In this document: in pieces, positions 15,764 through 24,619 of the stretch
Numbering within the stretch: the stretch's first letter is position 1
Layout: each line of letters opens with the position of its first letter
Source of the DNA: Pseudorhodoferax sp047601025
GTDB taxonomy: Bacteria > Pseudomonadota > Gammaproteobacteria > Burkholderiales > Burkholderiaceae_C
Assembly: GCF_047601025.1 (NCBI RefSeq)
Contig: NZ_JASGJZ010000001.1
Span: 682,001 to 746,000, forward strand
DNA length: 64,000 nt
Direction: 5' to 3'
The notes under the pieces: model-generated
Databases searched by the model: none
What the model saw: the letters and a program-made list of their open reading frames with translations, nothing else
What the model was told of the DNA's origin: nothing
Translations under genes and position numbers: made by a program

Positions 15764-17011
15764 ATGGCGATCCGCATCACCGACGTCCGCGCCATCGCCA
15801 CGGCGCCGCAGGGCATCAACCTGCTGGTCGTGAAGGTCGAGACCAACCAGCCCGGCCTGTACGGCCTGGGCTGCGCCACCTTCGCCTACCGCCACCTGGC
15901 CGTGCAGTGCGTGGTCGAGCAGTACCTCAAGCCCCTGCTGGTCGGCCGCGATGCCGAGGCCATCGAGGAACTGTGGCAGTTGATGCACCAGAACGCCTAC
16001 TGGCGCAACGGCCCGATCGAGAACAACGCGATCTCCGGCGTGGACATGGCGCTGTGGGACCTGAAGGGCAAGCTGGCCGGCATGCCGCTGTACCAGCTGT
16101 TCGGCGGCGCGGTGCGCGCGGGCGTGCCGGTCTACCGCCATGCCGAGGGCCGCGACCTGGCCGAGCTCGTCGACAGCATCGCGCACTGGCGCGCGCAGGG
16201 CGTGCAGCACATCCGCTGCCAGAGCGGCGGCTACGGCGGCGGCGGCTTCGGCCCGGCGCCGGCGCGCGCGGCGGAGGGGGCGCCCGAGGGCATCTACCTG
16301 GAGCCGCGCGCCTACGTGCGCGACACGGTGGCGCTGTTCGACGCGCTGCGCAGCCAGGTCGGCTTCGAGGTCGAGCTGGTCCACGACGTGCACGAGCGCC
16401 TGCCCCCGGCCGACGCGCTGCGCCTGGCGCAGCAGCTGGAGCCCTATGCGCTGTTCTTCCTGGAGGACGCGGTGCCGCTGGAACAGGGCGACTGGCTGCG
16501 CCGCCTGCGCGCGCAGACCAGCACGCCGCTGGCCCAGGGCGAGTTGTTCAACCACCCGCTGGAATGGCGCACGCTGATCGCCGAGCGGCTGATCGACTTC
16601 ATCCGCGTGCACCCTAGCCAGCTCGGCGGCATCACGCCCACGCGCAAGCTGCAGCTGTTCGCCGAGCAGTACGGCGTGCGCACCGCCTGGCACGGGCCGG
16701 GCGACCAGTCGCCGGTGGGCCACGCGGCCAACATCCACATGGACCTGGCGGCGCGCAACTTCGGCATCCAGGAATGGTCGGGCACCGAGCCGCCGAACTT
16801 CGTGATCCAGGAGCTGCGCGGCTCGGGCAACGCGCTGCTGGACGTGTTCCCCGGCCTGCCGGAATGCCGCGGCGGCCACGTCTACCCCAGCGGCCGACCC
16901 GGCCTGGGCGTGGACCTGGACGAGGCCGAGGCCGCCCGGTACCCCTGCAGCGCCGGCGTGACGACCTGGACGCAGACGCGCCTGCTCGACGGCAGCCTGG
17001 CCCTGCCCTGA
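15764..17011 (+). CDS. manD: Mannonate/gluconate dehydratase of the ManD (RspA) subgroup
   Basis: Enolase-superfamily sugar-acid dehydratase of 415 residues. The capping domain is followed by the barrel with metal ligands Asp208 (with His210 in VHDVHERL), Glu234 (FLEDAV) and Glu260 (AQGELF). The 26-residue spacing is that of characterised ManD enzymes. The YGGGG loop and AWHGPGDQSPVGHAAN give the active-site His. The subgroup includes D-mannonate and D-gluconate dehydratases, both giving 2-keto-3-deoxygluconate. Between a 5-ketogluconate reductase and idonate dehydrogenase, gluconate is at least as likely a substrate as mannonate. It begins two bases after the SDR stop. Confidence 0.87.
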   Translation: MAIRITDVRAIATAPQGINLLVVKVETNQPGLYGLGCATFAYRHLAVQCVVEQYLKPLLVGRDAEAIEELWQLMHQNAYWRNGPIENNAISGVDMALWDLKGKLAGMPLYQLFGGAVRAGVPVYRHAEGRDLAELVDSIAHWRAQGVQHIRCQSGGYGGGGFGPAPARAAEGAPEGIYLEPRAYVRDTVALFDALRSQVGFEVELVHDVHERLPPADALRLAQQLEPYALFFLEDAVPLEQGDWLRRLRAQTSTPLAQGELFNHPLEWRTLIAERLIDFIRVHPSQLGGITPTRKLQLFAEQYGVRTAWHGPGDQSPVGHAANIHMDLAARNFGIQEWSGTEPPNFVIQELRGSGNALLDVFPGLPECRGGHVYPSGRPGLGVDLDEAEAARYPCSAGVTTWTQTRLLDGSLALP

Positions 17012-17046
17012 CCCGTTCCCTTTCCCTTTCCCACAGGAGCATCCCC

Positions 17047-18012
17047 GTGAAGATCGTGTTCCACGGCCAGAACGCCGGCGGCTTCCGCCACGGCTTCGGC
17101 GCGCTGGTCGGCCCCGGCCACGAGATCGTGCACGTGGGCGACCTGCTCGACGGCCCCGGCGAGGCCGCGCAGTTCGCCGCCGCCGAGGTGCTGATCGGCA
17201 CCAGGCTGGACGCATCCATGCCGCGCCTCGAACGCCTGCGCCTGTACCACGCGCCGGCGGCCGGCACCGACATGATCGACACCGCCCGCCTGCCGGCCGG
17301 GGCCGCGCTGTGCAACTGCCACGGCCACGAGTTCGCGATCGCCGAGTACGTGTTCGCCGCGCTGCTGGCGCCGCACGTGCCCCTCTCGGGCGCCGACGCC
17401 GACCTGCGCCGCGGCGAATGGACCTACTGGGCCGGCCGGCCGAACGCGCTGCGCACCGAGCTGGGCAGCCAGACCATCGGCCTGCTGGGCTTCGGCCACA
17501 TCGCGCAGGCGATCGCGCGCTGCGCACGCGCGTTCGGCATGCGCGTGCATGCGGCCAACCGCAGCCCGGTCCGCAGCGCCGACGTGGACCGCGCCTTCGC
17601 GCTGCCCGAGCTGCACGACTTCCTGGCCAGCGTGGACATCGCCGTCGTCACGCTGCCGCTGGTGCCCGAGACCCAGGGCATCGTGGACGCCGCCGCGCTG
17701 GCCGCCATGCGCCCGGGCGCGGTGCTGGTCAACGTGGCGCGCGGCCCGGTCGTGGACGAGCAGGCGCTGTACGACGCGCTGCGCCGCCGCCACCTCGGCC
17801 GGGCCGTCATCGACACCTGGTACCGCTACCCGACGCCGGCGCAGCCGGTCTGCGCGCCCTCGCGGCTGGACTTCGCGGCGCTGGACAACGTGCTGATGAC
17901 GCCGCACATGTCCGGCTGGACCGAGGGCACGGTGCGCCGGCGCCAGCAGACCATGGCCGACAACATCCGCCGGCTCGACCAGGGGCAGCCGCTGGTCAAC
18001 CGGCTGCAATAG
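17047..18012 (+). CDS. D-isomer 2-hydroxyacid dehydrogenase family protein
   Basis: 321 residues. The GTG at 17047 follows AGGAG by seven bases and gives the N-terminus VKIVFHGQNAGG. The domain has LLGFGHIAQAIARCARAFGM (Rossmann, near 147-165), the catalytic Arg in NVARGPVVDEQAL near 232, and a His in TPHMSGWTEGT near 290. Unlike the 4698 protein, the substrate-domain signature is divergent (YHAPAAGTDMID). In this operon it could reduce a 2-keto sugar acid or its cleavage product. Exact substrate unknown. Confidence 0.8.
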   Translation: MKIVFHGQNAGGFRHGFGALVGPGHEIVHVGDLLDGPGEAAQFAAAEVLIGTRLDASMPRLERLRLYHAPAAGTDMIDTARLPAGAALCNCHGHEFAIAEYVFAALLAPHVPLSGADADLRRGEWTYWAGRPNALRTELGSQTIGLLGFGHIAQAIARCARAFGMRVHAANRSPVRSADVDRAFALPELHDFLASVDIAVVTLPLVPETQGIVDAAALAAMRPGAVLVNVARGPVVDEQALYDALRRRHLGRAVIDTWYRYPTPAQPVCAPSRLDFAALDNVLMTPHMSGWTEGTVRRRQQTMADNIRRLDQGQPLVNRLQ

Positions 18013-18038
18013 ACCCCCACCCAAGAGGAGACAACGCC

Positions 18039-19019
18039 ATGAAGTTCGCACGACTGCTGCTGGCCTGCGTGGCCGCCGCCTGCCTGCCGGCCGGCGCCCT
18101 GGCCGCCAAGTTCAACCTGAAGCTGGGCCACGCGGTGAACACCACGGACGGCCAGCACGCCGCGGCGCTGAAGATGGCCGAGCTGGTCAAGGAGCGCACC
18201 AAGGGCGACGTGGTCATCACCGTCTTTCCGTCCAGCACGCTGGGCACCGACTCGGCCATGATCAGCGGCGCGCGCGGCGGCACGATCGACATCGTCTCCA
18301 GCGGCGCCTCCAACTACAACGGCATCGTGCCGAACACGGCCGCGTTCGAGCTGCCCTTCGTGTTCCGCAGCGCGCAGCACGCCTACGCGGTGCTGGACGG
18401 CCCGATCGGCAGCGGCGTGCTGGAGGAGTTCTCCGCCCAGCGCCTGAAGGGCCTGGCCTACTGGGAGAACGGCTGGCGCGCGTTCACCAACAGCAAGCGC
18501 CCGATCCGCACGCCCGAGGACGCCAAGGGCCTGAAGATCCGCTCCACGCCCAACCCTTACCACATCCAGGCCTTCAAGCTGCTGGGCATGAACCCCTCGC
18601 CGCTGGCCATCGCCGAGCTGTACTCGGCGCTGGAGACCGGCGCCTTCGACGCGCAGGAGCACCCGATCAACGTCACGCTGTCGGCCAAGTTCTACGAGGT
18701 GCAGAAGTACCTGACCGTCAGCAACCACATCTACTCGCCGCTGATCCTGGTCATGAACAAGGCCAAGTACGACGCGCTGCCGCCCGAGTACCAGGCCATC
18801 GTCGTCGAGGCCGCCCGCGAGGCCGCCCGCTTCCAGCGCGCACTGAACGCCAGCAACGCCGGCCAATGGGTGGACGAGCTCAAGAAGGCCGGCATGCAGG
18901 TGGTCGAGCAGGTGGACATGGCGCCGTTCCAGAAGATCGTCTCCGCGCCGATCGCCAAGACCTTCGGCGAGAAGCACGGCGCCGCGCTGCTGCAGGCCAT
19001 CGAAACCACCACCCCCTGA
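18039..19019 (+). CDS. TRAP transporter solute receptor DctP (copy 1)
   Basis: 326-residue periplasmic receptor with a signal peptide cleaved near ALA-AK (residue 23). DctP hallmarks are LKLGHAVNTTDGQH, VITVFPSSTLGTD, the conserved ligand-carboxylate Arg in GLKIRSTPNP (near 166), and YEVQKYLTVSNHIYSP near 215. It is the most divergent of the three receptors in this operon and the first, placed before the paralogue and the permease genes. AAGAGGAGA precedes the ATG. The substrate is probably a sugar acid. Confidence 0.9.
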   Translation: MKFARLLLACVAAACLPAGALAAKFNLKLGHAVNTTDGQHAAALKMAELVKERTKGDVVITVFPSSTLGTDSAMISGARGGTIDIVSSGASNYNGIVPNTAAFELPFVFRSAQHAYAVLDGPIGSGVLEEFSAQRLKGLAYWENGWRAFTNSKRPIRTPEDAKGLKIRSTPNPYHIQAFKLLGMNPSPLAIAELYSALETGAFDAQEHPINVTLSAKFYEVQKYLTVSNHIYSPLILVMNKAKYDALPPEYQAIVVEAAREAARFQRALNASNAGQWVDELKKAGMQVVEQVDMAPFQKIVSAPIAKTFGEKHGAALLQAIETTTP

Positions 19020-19046
19020 CAACCCCCATCCGCAACAGGAGTCCCC

Positions 19047-20066
19047 ATGCCGTTCCGCATCGCCCCCGCCACCCGCCGCACCGTGCTCGCCTTCGCCGCC
19101 GCCTGCGCGCTGGCCACGCCCGCCCTGGCCGAGATCAAGGCCCGCATCGGCCATGCCATGCCCGAGACCCACCCGCAGGCCATCGCGATGAACAAGTTCT
19201 GCGAACTGGCGTCCACCTACACCAAGGGCAACGTCAAGGTCCAGGCCTACCACAGCGCCGTGCTCGGCAGCGACGAGAAGCAGCTGCAGGCCGTGCAGTC
19301 CGGCACGCAGGACTTGTACATCGGCACGCTGGCGCCGCTGTCCACCCGCGTGAAGGAAGTGCAGGTCTGGGACCTGCCCTTCCTGTTCCGCAACGAGCGC
19401 GAGGTCTACGCCGTGCTGGACGGCGCCTCCTCCAAGCAGATCTTCGCCAAGATCGAGCCGGCCGGCCTGATCGGCCTGACCTGGACCGGCATGGGCTTTC
19501 GCAACCTGTCCAACAGCAAGCACGCCGTCAACAAGGTGGAGGACGTCAACGGCCTGAAGATCCGCGTGATGACCAACCCCGTGGCGCTGGAGACCTGGAA
19601 GACCATCGGCGCCAACGCCACGCCCATGGCCTTCGCCGAGGTGTTCCCGGCGCTGGAGATCAAGGCGCTGGATGGCCAGGAGAACCCGCTGCTGCACATG
19701 TACGCCAACAAGATGCAGGAAGTGCAGAAGTACATCACCGTGACCAACCACGTCTACACGCCGGTGGCGATGGTGGCGTCCAAGCGGTTCTGGAACAGCC
19801 TGTCGGCCGAGGACAAGGCCGGCGTGCAGAAGGCCGCCACCGAAGCCGGCCTGCTGCAGCGCAAGCTGCTGGACGAAGGCGATGCCGCGGTCGTGGGCAA
19901 GTTCAAGGCCGAGGGCGTGGCCGTGAACACCATGAGCGCGGAAGAACTCGCGCGCGTGCAGGAGAAGGTCAAGCCCGTGGTCGCCAAGTTCGCGCCGCAG
20001 ATCGGCGAGGACTTCGTCAAGGGCTTCATGGCCGAGATCGAGCAGGCGCGCGCCGCCGCCAAGTAA
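19047..20066 (+). CDS. TRAP transporter solute receptor DctP (copy 2)
   Basis: 339 residues with signal peptide (cleavage near ALAEI, residue 29). The mature protein begins RIGHAMPETHPQAIAMNKF. The Arg clamp is in GLKIRVMTNP near 173, and NKMQEVQKYITVTNHVYTP lies near 222. It closely resembles copy 3 at 23051 over its whole length and is directly followed by dctQ and dctM, so it is the best candidate for the dedicated partner of that permease. Preceded by CAGGAG. Confidence 0.92.
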   Translation: MPFRIAPATRRTVLAFAAACALATPALAEIKARIGHAMPETHPQAIAMNKFCELASTYTKGNVKVQAYHSAVLGSDEKQLQAVQSGTQDLYIGTLAPLSTRVKEVQVWDLPFLFRNEREVYAVLDGASSKQIFAKIEPAGLIGLTWTGMGFRNLSNSKHAVNKVEDVNGLKIRVMTNPVALETWKTIGANATPMAFAEVFPALEIKALDGQENPLLHMYANKMQEVQKYITVTNHVYTPVAMVASKRFWNSLSAEDKAGVQKAATEAGLLQRKLLDEGDAAVVGKFKAEGVAVNTMSAEELARVQEKVKPVVAKFAPQIGEDFVKGFMAEIEQARAAAK

Positions 20067-20097
20067 GCCAAGGCGACAACCACGGGAAGGAACCGCC

Positions 20098-20679
20098 ATG
20101 GGTGGAGCATTGAAAGCGCTGGCCGACGGCCTGACGCGCCTGCTGGAGTGGGTGATGGTGGGCTGCATGGTCGTCATGCTGGTCATGGTGTTCGGCAACG
20201 TCATGCTGCGGCTGTTCCTGAACACCGGCATCGACCTGTCGGAGGAGGTGCCGCGCTTCGCCTTCGTGTGGCTGACCTTCCTGGGCGCCATCGTCGGCAT
20301 GCGCAAGCGCGCGCACCTGGGCGTGGACCTGGTGGTGCAGATGCTGCCCACGCTGGGCCGCCGCGTCTGCTGGGGCATCAGCCAGGCCATCATGGCCGTG
20401 TGCTGCGGCTACATCGTCTACGGCACCTGGCTGCAGCACGACATCATCGCCGGCAACGCCTCGCCCGTGGCGCAGTGGAGCATGCTGTGGGTCTACGGCG
20501 TGAGCTACCTGACCGGCACGGTCATCGGGCTGATCTGCCTGTCCAACCTGGTGCGGCTGTTCCTGGGCCAGGTGCGCGACGATGAGCTGATCGACGTGCA
20601 CGAGGAAGGCATGGAAGAGGCGCTGGAGGCCGAGCGCGAGATCAAGGCGCAGGGCGCCGCCAACGGGGGCCGCGCATGA
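20098..20679 (+). CDS. TRAP transporter small permease DctQ
   Basis: 193 residues with four hydrophobic helices (about 16-38, 52-70, 90-110, 130-152) and the family motif FGNVMLRLFLNTGIDLSEE between helices 1 and 2, then RKRAHLGVDLV. It joins DctM in the inner membrane to form the Na+-coupled translocator. The charged C-terminal tail is long (VHEEGMEEALEAEREI). Its stop overlaps the dctM start by four bases. Confidence 0.92.
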   Translation: MGGALKALADGLTRLLEWVMVGCMVVMLVMVFGNVMLRLFLNTGIDLSEEVPRFAFVWLTFLGAIVGMRKRAHLGVDLVVQMLPTLGRRVCWGISQAIMAVCCGYIVYGTWLQHDIIAGNASPVAQWSMLWVYGVSYLTGTVIGLICLSNLVRLFLGQVRDDELIDVHEEGMEEALEAEREIKAQGAANGGRA

Positions 20680-21956
20680 CGATCTTCATCTTCATCGCCT
20701 CGCTGCTCGGCCTGATGGCGCTGGGCATGCCGGTCGCGTTCGCGCTGATCGGCTGCGGCCTGGCCATCATGTACACCATGGGCTTCACCGATCCGCAGAT
20801 CGTGGTGCAGAACATGTGGGACGGCGCCAACAGCTTCCCGCTGCTGGCCGTGCCCTTCTTCATGCTGGCCGGCGAGTTCATGAACGCCGGCGGCATGACG
20901 CGGCGCATCATCCAGATGGCCATGGCCTGGGTCGGCCACATCCGCGGCGGCCTGGGCTACGTGGCCGTGGGCGCGGCCGTCATCATGGCCAGCCTGTCGG
21001 GCTCGGCCGTGGCCGACACCGCCGCGCTGGCCGCCGTGCTGGTGCCGCTGATGCGCAACGCCGGCTACGACGTGAACCGCTCCTGCGGCCTGATCGCCTG
21101 CGGCGGCATCATCGCGCCGGTGCTCCCGCCGTCGATCGCGATGATCCTGTACGGCGTGACCGGCGGCGTGTCCATCACCAAGCTGTTCATCGCCGGCATC
21201 GTGCCCGGGCTGCTGATGGGCGTGGCGATCCTGCTGGCCTGGCGCTGGTGCATCGGCCGCGACCCCATCGTCACCGAGCCCAAGCGCTCGATGGGCGAGC
21301 GCCTGGACGCCACGCGCAAGTCGCTGTGGGCGCTGGTGCTGCCGGTGGTCATCATCGGCGGCCTGAAGGCCGGCTGGTTCACGCCGACCGAGGCGGCCGT
21401 GATCGCCGCGGTGTACTCGCTGCTGGTGGGCATGCTGGTCTACCGCGAGATCAAGCCCTCGCAGCTGTTCCACCTGATCTACCGCGCGGCCGAGACCACG
21501 GCCATCATCATGTTCCTGGTGTCGGCGGCCGGCGTGTCGGCCTGGCTGATCACCACGGCCAACATCCCGCAGCAGCTGGCCGACCTGGTGGCGCCGCTGA
21601 TGGACAACAAGATGCTGCTGACCTTCGCGCTGATGATCCTGGTGCTGCTGGTCGGCACGGCGCTGGACTTCACGCCCACGGTGCTGATCATGACGCCGGT
21701 GCTGATGCCGGTGCTCAAGCAGGCCGGCATCGACCCGGTGTACTTCGGCGTGCTGTTCATCATGAACAACGCCATCGGCCTGGTCACGCCGCCGGTGGGC
21801 ACGGTGCTCAACGTGGTCTGCGGCGTGGCCAAGATCCCGATGAGCGGCGCGATCCGCGGCGTGGTGCCGTTCATGGTGGCGCAGACCATCGTGATGTTCC
21901 TGCTGGTGGTGTTCCCGCAGATCGTCATGTGGCCGCTGGAATGGATGACGAAATGA
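20676..21956 (+). CDS. TRAP transporter large permease DctM
   Basis: 426 residues with about 12 membrane segments. The family motifs are GMPVAFALIGCGLA near 21, LLAVPFFMLAGEFMNAGG near 53, GSAVADTAALAAVLVPLM, GIIAPVLPPSIAMILYGV, and the C-terminal NAIGLVTPPVGTVLNVV. It forms the substrate channel with DctQ and receives ligand from one or more of the three DctP receptors encoded around it. Within a same-strand operon running 14979-24064. Confidence 0.94.
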   Translation: MTIFIFIASLLGLMALGMPVAFALIGCGLAIMYTMGFTDPQIVVQNMWDGANSFPLLAVPFFMLAGEFMNAGGMTRRIIQMAMAWVGHIRGGLGYVAVGAAVIMASLSGSAVADTAALAAVLVPLMRNAGYDVNRSCGLIACGGIIAPVLPPSIAMILYGVTGGVSITKLFIAGIVPGLLMGVAILLAWRWCIGRDPIVTEPKRSMGERLDATRKSLWALVLPVVIIGGLKAGWFTPTEAAVIAAVYSLLVGMLVYREIKPSQLFHLIYRAAETTAIIMFLVSAAGVSAWLITTANIPQQLADLVAPLMDNKMLLTFALMILVLLVGTALDFTPTVLIMTPVLMPVLKQAGIDPVYFGVLFIMNNAIGLVTPPVGTVLNVVCGVAKIPMSGAIRGVVPFMVAQTIVMFLLVVFPQIVMWPLEWMTK

Positions 21957-21990
21957 CGACTTTCCCCCCAACCGAGACGAGACACTGAAC

Positions 21991-23028
21991 ATGGAAGCCC
22001 TAGTCATCCACGCCCCGAAGGACCTGCGCGTCGAGGACGTGCCGACGCCGCCGGTCGGCGCCGGCCAGGTCCGCGTGCGCGTGCGCGCCGGCGGCATCTG
22101 CGGGTCGGACCTGCACTACTTCCAGCACGGCGGCTTCGGCACGGTGCGCATCCAGCAGCCGATGGTGCTGGGCCACGAGGCGGCCGGCGCGATCGAGGAG
22201 CTGGGCGCGGGCGTCACCGGCCTGGCGGCCGGCACGCGCATCGCGATCAACCCCAGCCAGCCCTGCGGCGCCTGCCGTTTCTGCCAGATGGGCCTGCAGA
22301 ACCACTGCCTGGACATGCGCTACTACGGCAGCGCCATGCGCATGCCGCACGTGCAGGGCGCGTTCCGCCGCGAGATCGTGATCCACGCCAGCCAGGCCTT
22401 CGCGCTGGCCGACGGCGTCAGCGACGCCGAGGGCGCGATGGCCGAGCCGCTGGCCGTGGCGCTGCACGCGGTCAACCGGGCCGGCCCGCTGCTGGGCCGC
22501 AGCGTGCTGGTCACCGGCTGCGGGCCGATCGGCGCGATGGTGGTGATCGCCGCGCGCCGCGCCGGCGCCACCCGCATCGTGGCCACCGACGTGGTCGCCA
22601 ACACGCTGCGCAAGGCGCTGCAGATCGGTGCCGACGAGGCCATCGACGTGGCCACGCAGCCCGAGGCACTGGCCAAGTACGCGGCCGAGAAGGGCCAGTT
22701 CGACGTGCTGTTCGAGTCCAGCGGCAACGCCCAGGCGCTGCGCGCGGCCTTCGACGTGGTGCGCCCGCGCGGCGTGATCGTGCAGCTGGGCCTGTCGGGT
22801 GCCGAGCTGACGCTGCCGTTCAACACCGTGGTGGCCAAGGAGTTCGACCTGCGCGGCACCTTCCGCTTCCACGAGGAATTCGGCACGGCGGTGGCGCTGA
22901 TCAACCAGGGGCTGGTGGACCTGAAGCCGCTGGTCTCGGCCACGCTGCCGTTCCGCGACGCCGGCCGCGCCTTCGCGCTGGCGGCGGACCGCACGCAGTC
23001 GATGAAGGTCCTGCTGAGCTTCGACTGA
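21991..23028 (+). CDS. idnD: L-idonate 5-dehydrogenase (zinc MDR family)
   Basis: Oxidises L-idonate to 5-keto-D-gluconate. This is a 345-residue medium-chain dehydrogenase. Catalytic zinc ligands are Cys37 (GGICGSD) and His62-Glu63 (LGHEAAG). Structural zinc cysteines lie at 92, 95, 98 and 106 (CGACRFC to C). The nucleotide loop is VTGCGPIGAMVVI near 172. CGSDLHYFQHGGFG is characteristic of L-idonate dehydrogenases. The gluconate 5-dehydrogenase-like SDR in the same operon would take the product, supporting this substrate over sorbitol or threonine. Confidence 0.9.
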   Translation: MEALVIHAPKDLRVEDVPTPPVGAGQVRVRVRAGGICGSDLHYFQHGGFGTVRIQQPMVLGHEAAGAIEELGAGVTGLAAGTRIAINPSQPCGACRFCQMGLQNHCLDMRYYGSAMRMPHVQGAFRREIVIHASQAFALADGVSDAEGAMAEPLAVALHAVNRAGPLLGRSVLVTGCGPIGAMVVIAARRAGATRIVATDVVANTLRKALQIGADEAIDVATQPEALAKYAAEKGQFDVLFESSGNAQALRAAFDVVRPRGVIVQLGLSGAELTLPFNTVVAKEFDLRGTFRFHEEFGTAVALINQGLVDLKPLVSATLPFRDAGRAFALAADRTQSMKVLLSFD

Positions 23029-23050
23029 ACCTTTTTCCGGAGACGACCCC

Positions 23051-24064
23051 ATGCACCGCACCACCCGCCGCCTGTTCACCGCCGCCCTGGCGGCCCTGGC
23101 CCTGAGCACCGGCGCTCACGCCCAGGAGGGCCGGCACGCCCGGCTCGGCCACTCCTTCACCGACGACCACCCGCGCGCGGTGGCCATGAAGCAATTCGCC
23201 GCCGACGTGGCCAAGGCCACCGGCGGCAAAGTGCAGATCGACGTCTACGGCAGCGCCCAGCTCGGCGCCGAGGACAAGATGCTGATCGCGCTGCAGAGCG
23301 GCACGCAGGACCTGTACATGGGCGCGCTGGCGCCGCTGTCGGTGCGCCGCAAGGAACTGCAGGTGTTCGACTTCCCGTTCCTATTCGCGAGCGACGCCGA
23401 GGCCGCCCACGTGCTGGACGGCCCGGTCGGCCGCAAGATGCTCGACGGCCTGGCCGAGATGAACATCCAGGGCCTGGTCTGGGCCGGCGGTGCGTTCCGC
23501 GACATGTCCAACAGCAAGCGGCCGCTGAACAGCATGGCCGACATGAAGGGCCTGAAGGTCCGCGTGATGCAGAGCCCGATGGCGCTGGCCAGCTTCAACG
23601 CCATGGGCATGAACGCCGTGCCCATGGCCTTCAGCGAGGTGTACCCGGCGCTGGAGATCAAGGCGCTGGACGGCTACGAGCACCCGGTCGTCGACATGGT
23701 GGCCAACAAGATGTACGAGGTGCAGAAGTACCTGACCGTCACGCGCCACGTCTACACCCCGGTCGCGCTGCTGGCCAGCAAGCGCTGGTGGTCCGGCCTG
23801 ACGCCCGAGCAGCAGCAGGCGGTGCAGAAGGCGGCCGAGCAGGCCCGCACGCTGCAGCGCAGCCTGGAGCTCAAGGAGGCGGCCGCGGCCGTCGAGCAGC
23901 TGCGCTCGCACGGCATGGGCGTGACCGAGATGCCGCCGGCCGAGCTGCAGAAGATCCGCGCCGCGGTGCAGCCCGTGATCGACAAGAACACCGCCACGAT
24001 CGGCGCCGACTTCGCCAAGAGCTTCTACGGCGAGCTGGAAAAGTACCGGGCGGCGAAGCGCTGA
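23051..24064 (+). CDS. TRAP transporter solute receptor DctP (copy 3)
   Basis: 337 residues with a signal peptide ending ALSTGAHAQ (about 25). The mature protein RLGHSFTDDHPRAVAMKQF, the Arg in GLKVRVMQSP near 173 and MYEVQKYLTVTRHVYTP align throughout with copy 2, so the pair arose by duplication. Differences cluster around the ligand pocket (GAFRDMSNSKR against GFRNLSNSKH). It is separated from its permease by idnD, which suggests it was duplicated within the operon to widen substrate range. Last gene of the run, followed by a GC hairpin. Confidence 0.92.
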   Translation: MHRTTRRLFTAALAALALSTGAHAQEGRHARLGHSFTDDHPRAVAMKQFAADVAKATGGKVQIDVYGSAQLGAEDKMLIALQSGTQDLYMGALAPLSVRRKELQVFDFPFLFASDAEAAHVLDGPVGRKMLDGLAEMNIQGLVWAGGAFRDMSNSKRPLNSMADMKGLKVRVMQSPMALASFNAMGMNAVPMAFSEVYPALEIKALDGYEHPVVDMVANKMYEVQKYLTVTRHVYTPVALLASKRWWSGLTPEQQQAVQKAAEQARTLQRSLELKEAAAAVEQLRSHGMGVTEMPPAELQKIRAAVQPVIDKNTATIGADFAKSFYGELEKYRAAKR

Positions 24065-24072
24065 CGCGGGCC

Positions 24073-24104
24073 GGCCGCCGCGCTTGAAATCCGGCGCGGC
24101 GGCC
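24073..24104 (+). terminator. GC-rich hairpin at the end of the sugar-acid operon
   Basis: Perfect 11-bp stem GGCCGCCGCGC (24073-24083) and GCGCGGCGGCC (24094-24104) with loop TTGAAATCCG, starting nine bases after the last receptor stop. There is no U-tract, so it may act as a 3' end stabiliser or a Rho-linked stop rather than an intrinsic terminator. Confidence 0.45.
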
Positions 24105-24139
24105 CGCAGCTGCGGCGAACCCCGCCGACCGCCGCCGCC

Positions 24140-24586
24140 ATGACCAGCCCGCTCCACATCGTCTGCCCCCACTGCCACACCACCAACCGCGTCGCCGCCG
24201 CCGACCTGGCCAGCGCGCCGGACTGCGGCCGCTGCCACCAGCCGCTGTTCGGCGGCCATTCCGTGGCGCTGGACGGCGCCAGCTTCGAGCGCCACGTGGG
24301 CCGCAGCGGCATCCCGGTGCTGGTGGACTTCTGGGCGCCGTGGTGCGGCCCCTGCCGCATGATGGCGCCCGCGTTCGAGCAGGCCGCCGCGCAGCTGGAG
24401 CCGCAGGTGCGGCTGGCCAAGCTGGACACCGAGGCCGAGCCGGCGCTGGGCGCGCGCTTCTGCATCCGCAGCATCCCGACGCTGGCGCTGTTCCGCGGCG
24501 GGCGCGAGATCGCGCGCCAGGCCGGCGCCATGGGCGCGGCGGACATCGTGCGCTGGACGCGGGCGCAGCTGGCGCGCGCGGCATAG
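24140..24586 (+). CDS. trxC: Thioredoxin 2 (zinc-ribbon thioredoxin TrxC)
   Basis: 148-residue cytosolic disulfide reductase. An N-terminal zinc ribbon (Cys9, Cys12, Cys29, Cys32: CPHC and CGRC) precedes a thioredoxin domain with active site WCGPC (Cys69, Cys72) in DFWAPWCGPCRMMAP, and the cis-proline segment IRSIPTLALF near 115. This architecture separates TrxC from thioredoxin 1. It stands alone between the TRAP operon and the convergent IclR gene. Confidence 0.93.
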   Translation: MTSPLHIVCPHCHTTNRVAAADLASAPDCGRCHQPLFGGHSVALDGASFERHVGRSGIPVLVDFWAPWCGPCRMMAPAFEQAAAQLEPQVRLAKLDTEAEPALGARFCIRSIPTLALFRGGREIARQAGAMGAADIVRWTRAQLARAA

Positions 24587-24619
24587 CCGCGTTTGACTCC
24601 CTGAGTCTGGCAGCGCGCC

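Noticed and set aside
17826..20393. 855-codon minus-strand frame opposite the TRAP genes
   Set aside because: L/H/V/Q/R-rich antisense of DctP and DctQ, which have clear family signatures on the plus strand.
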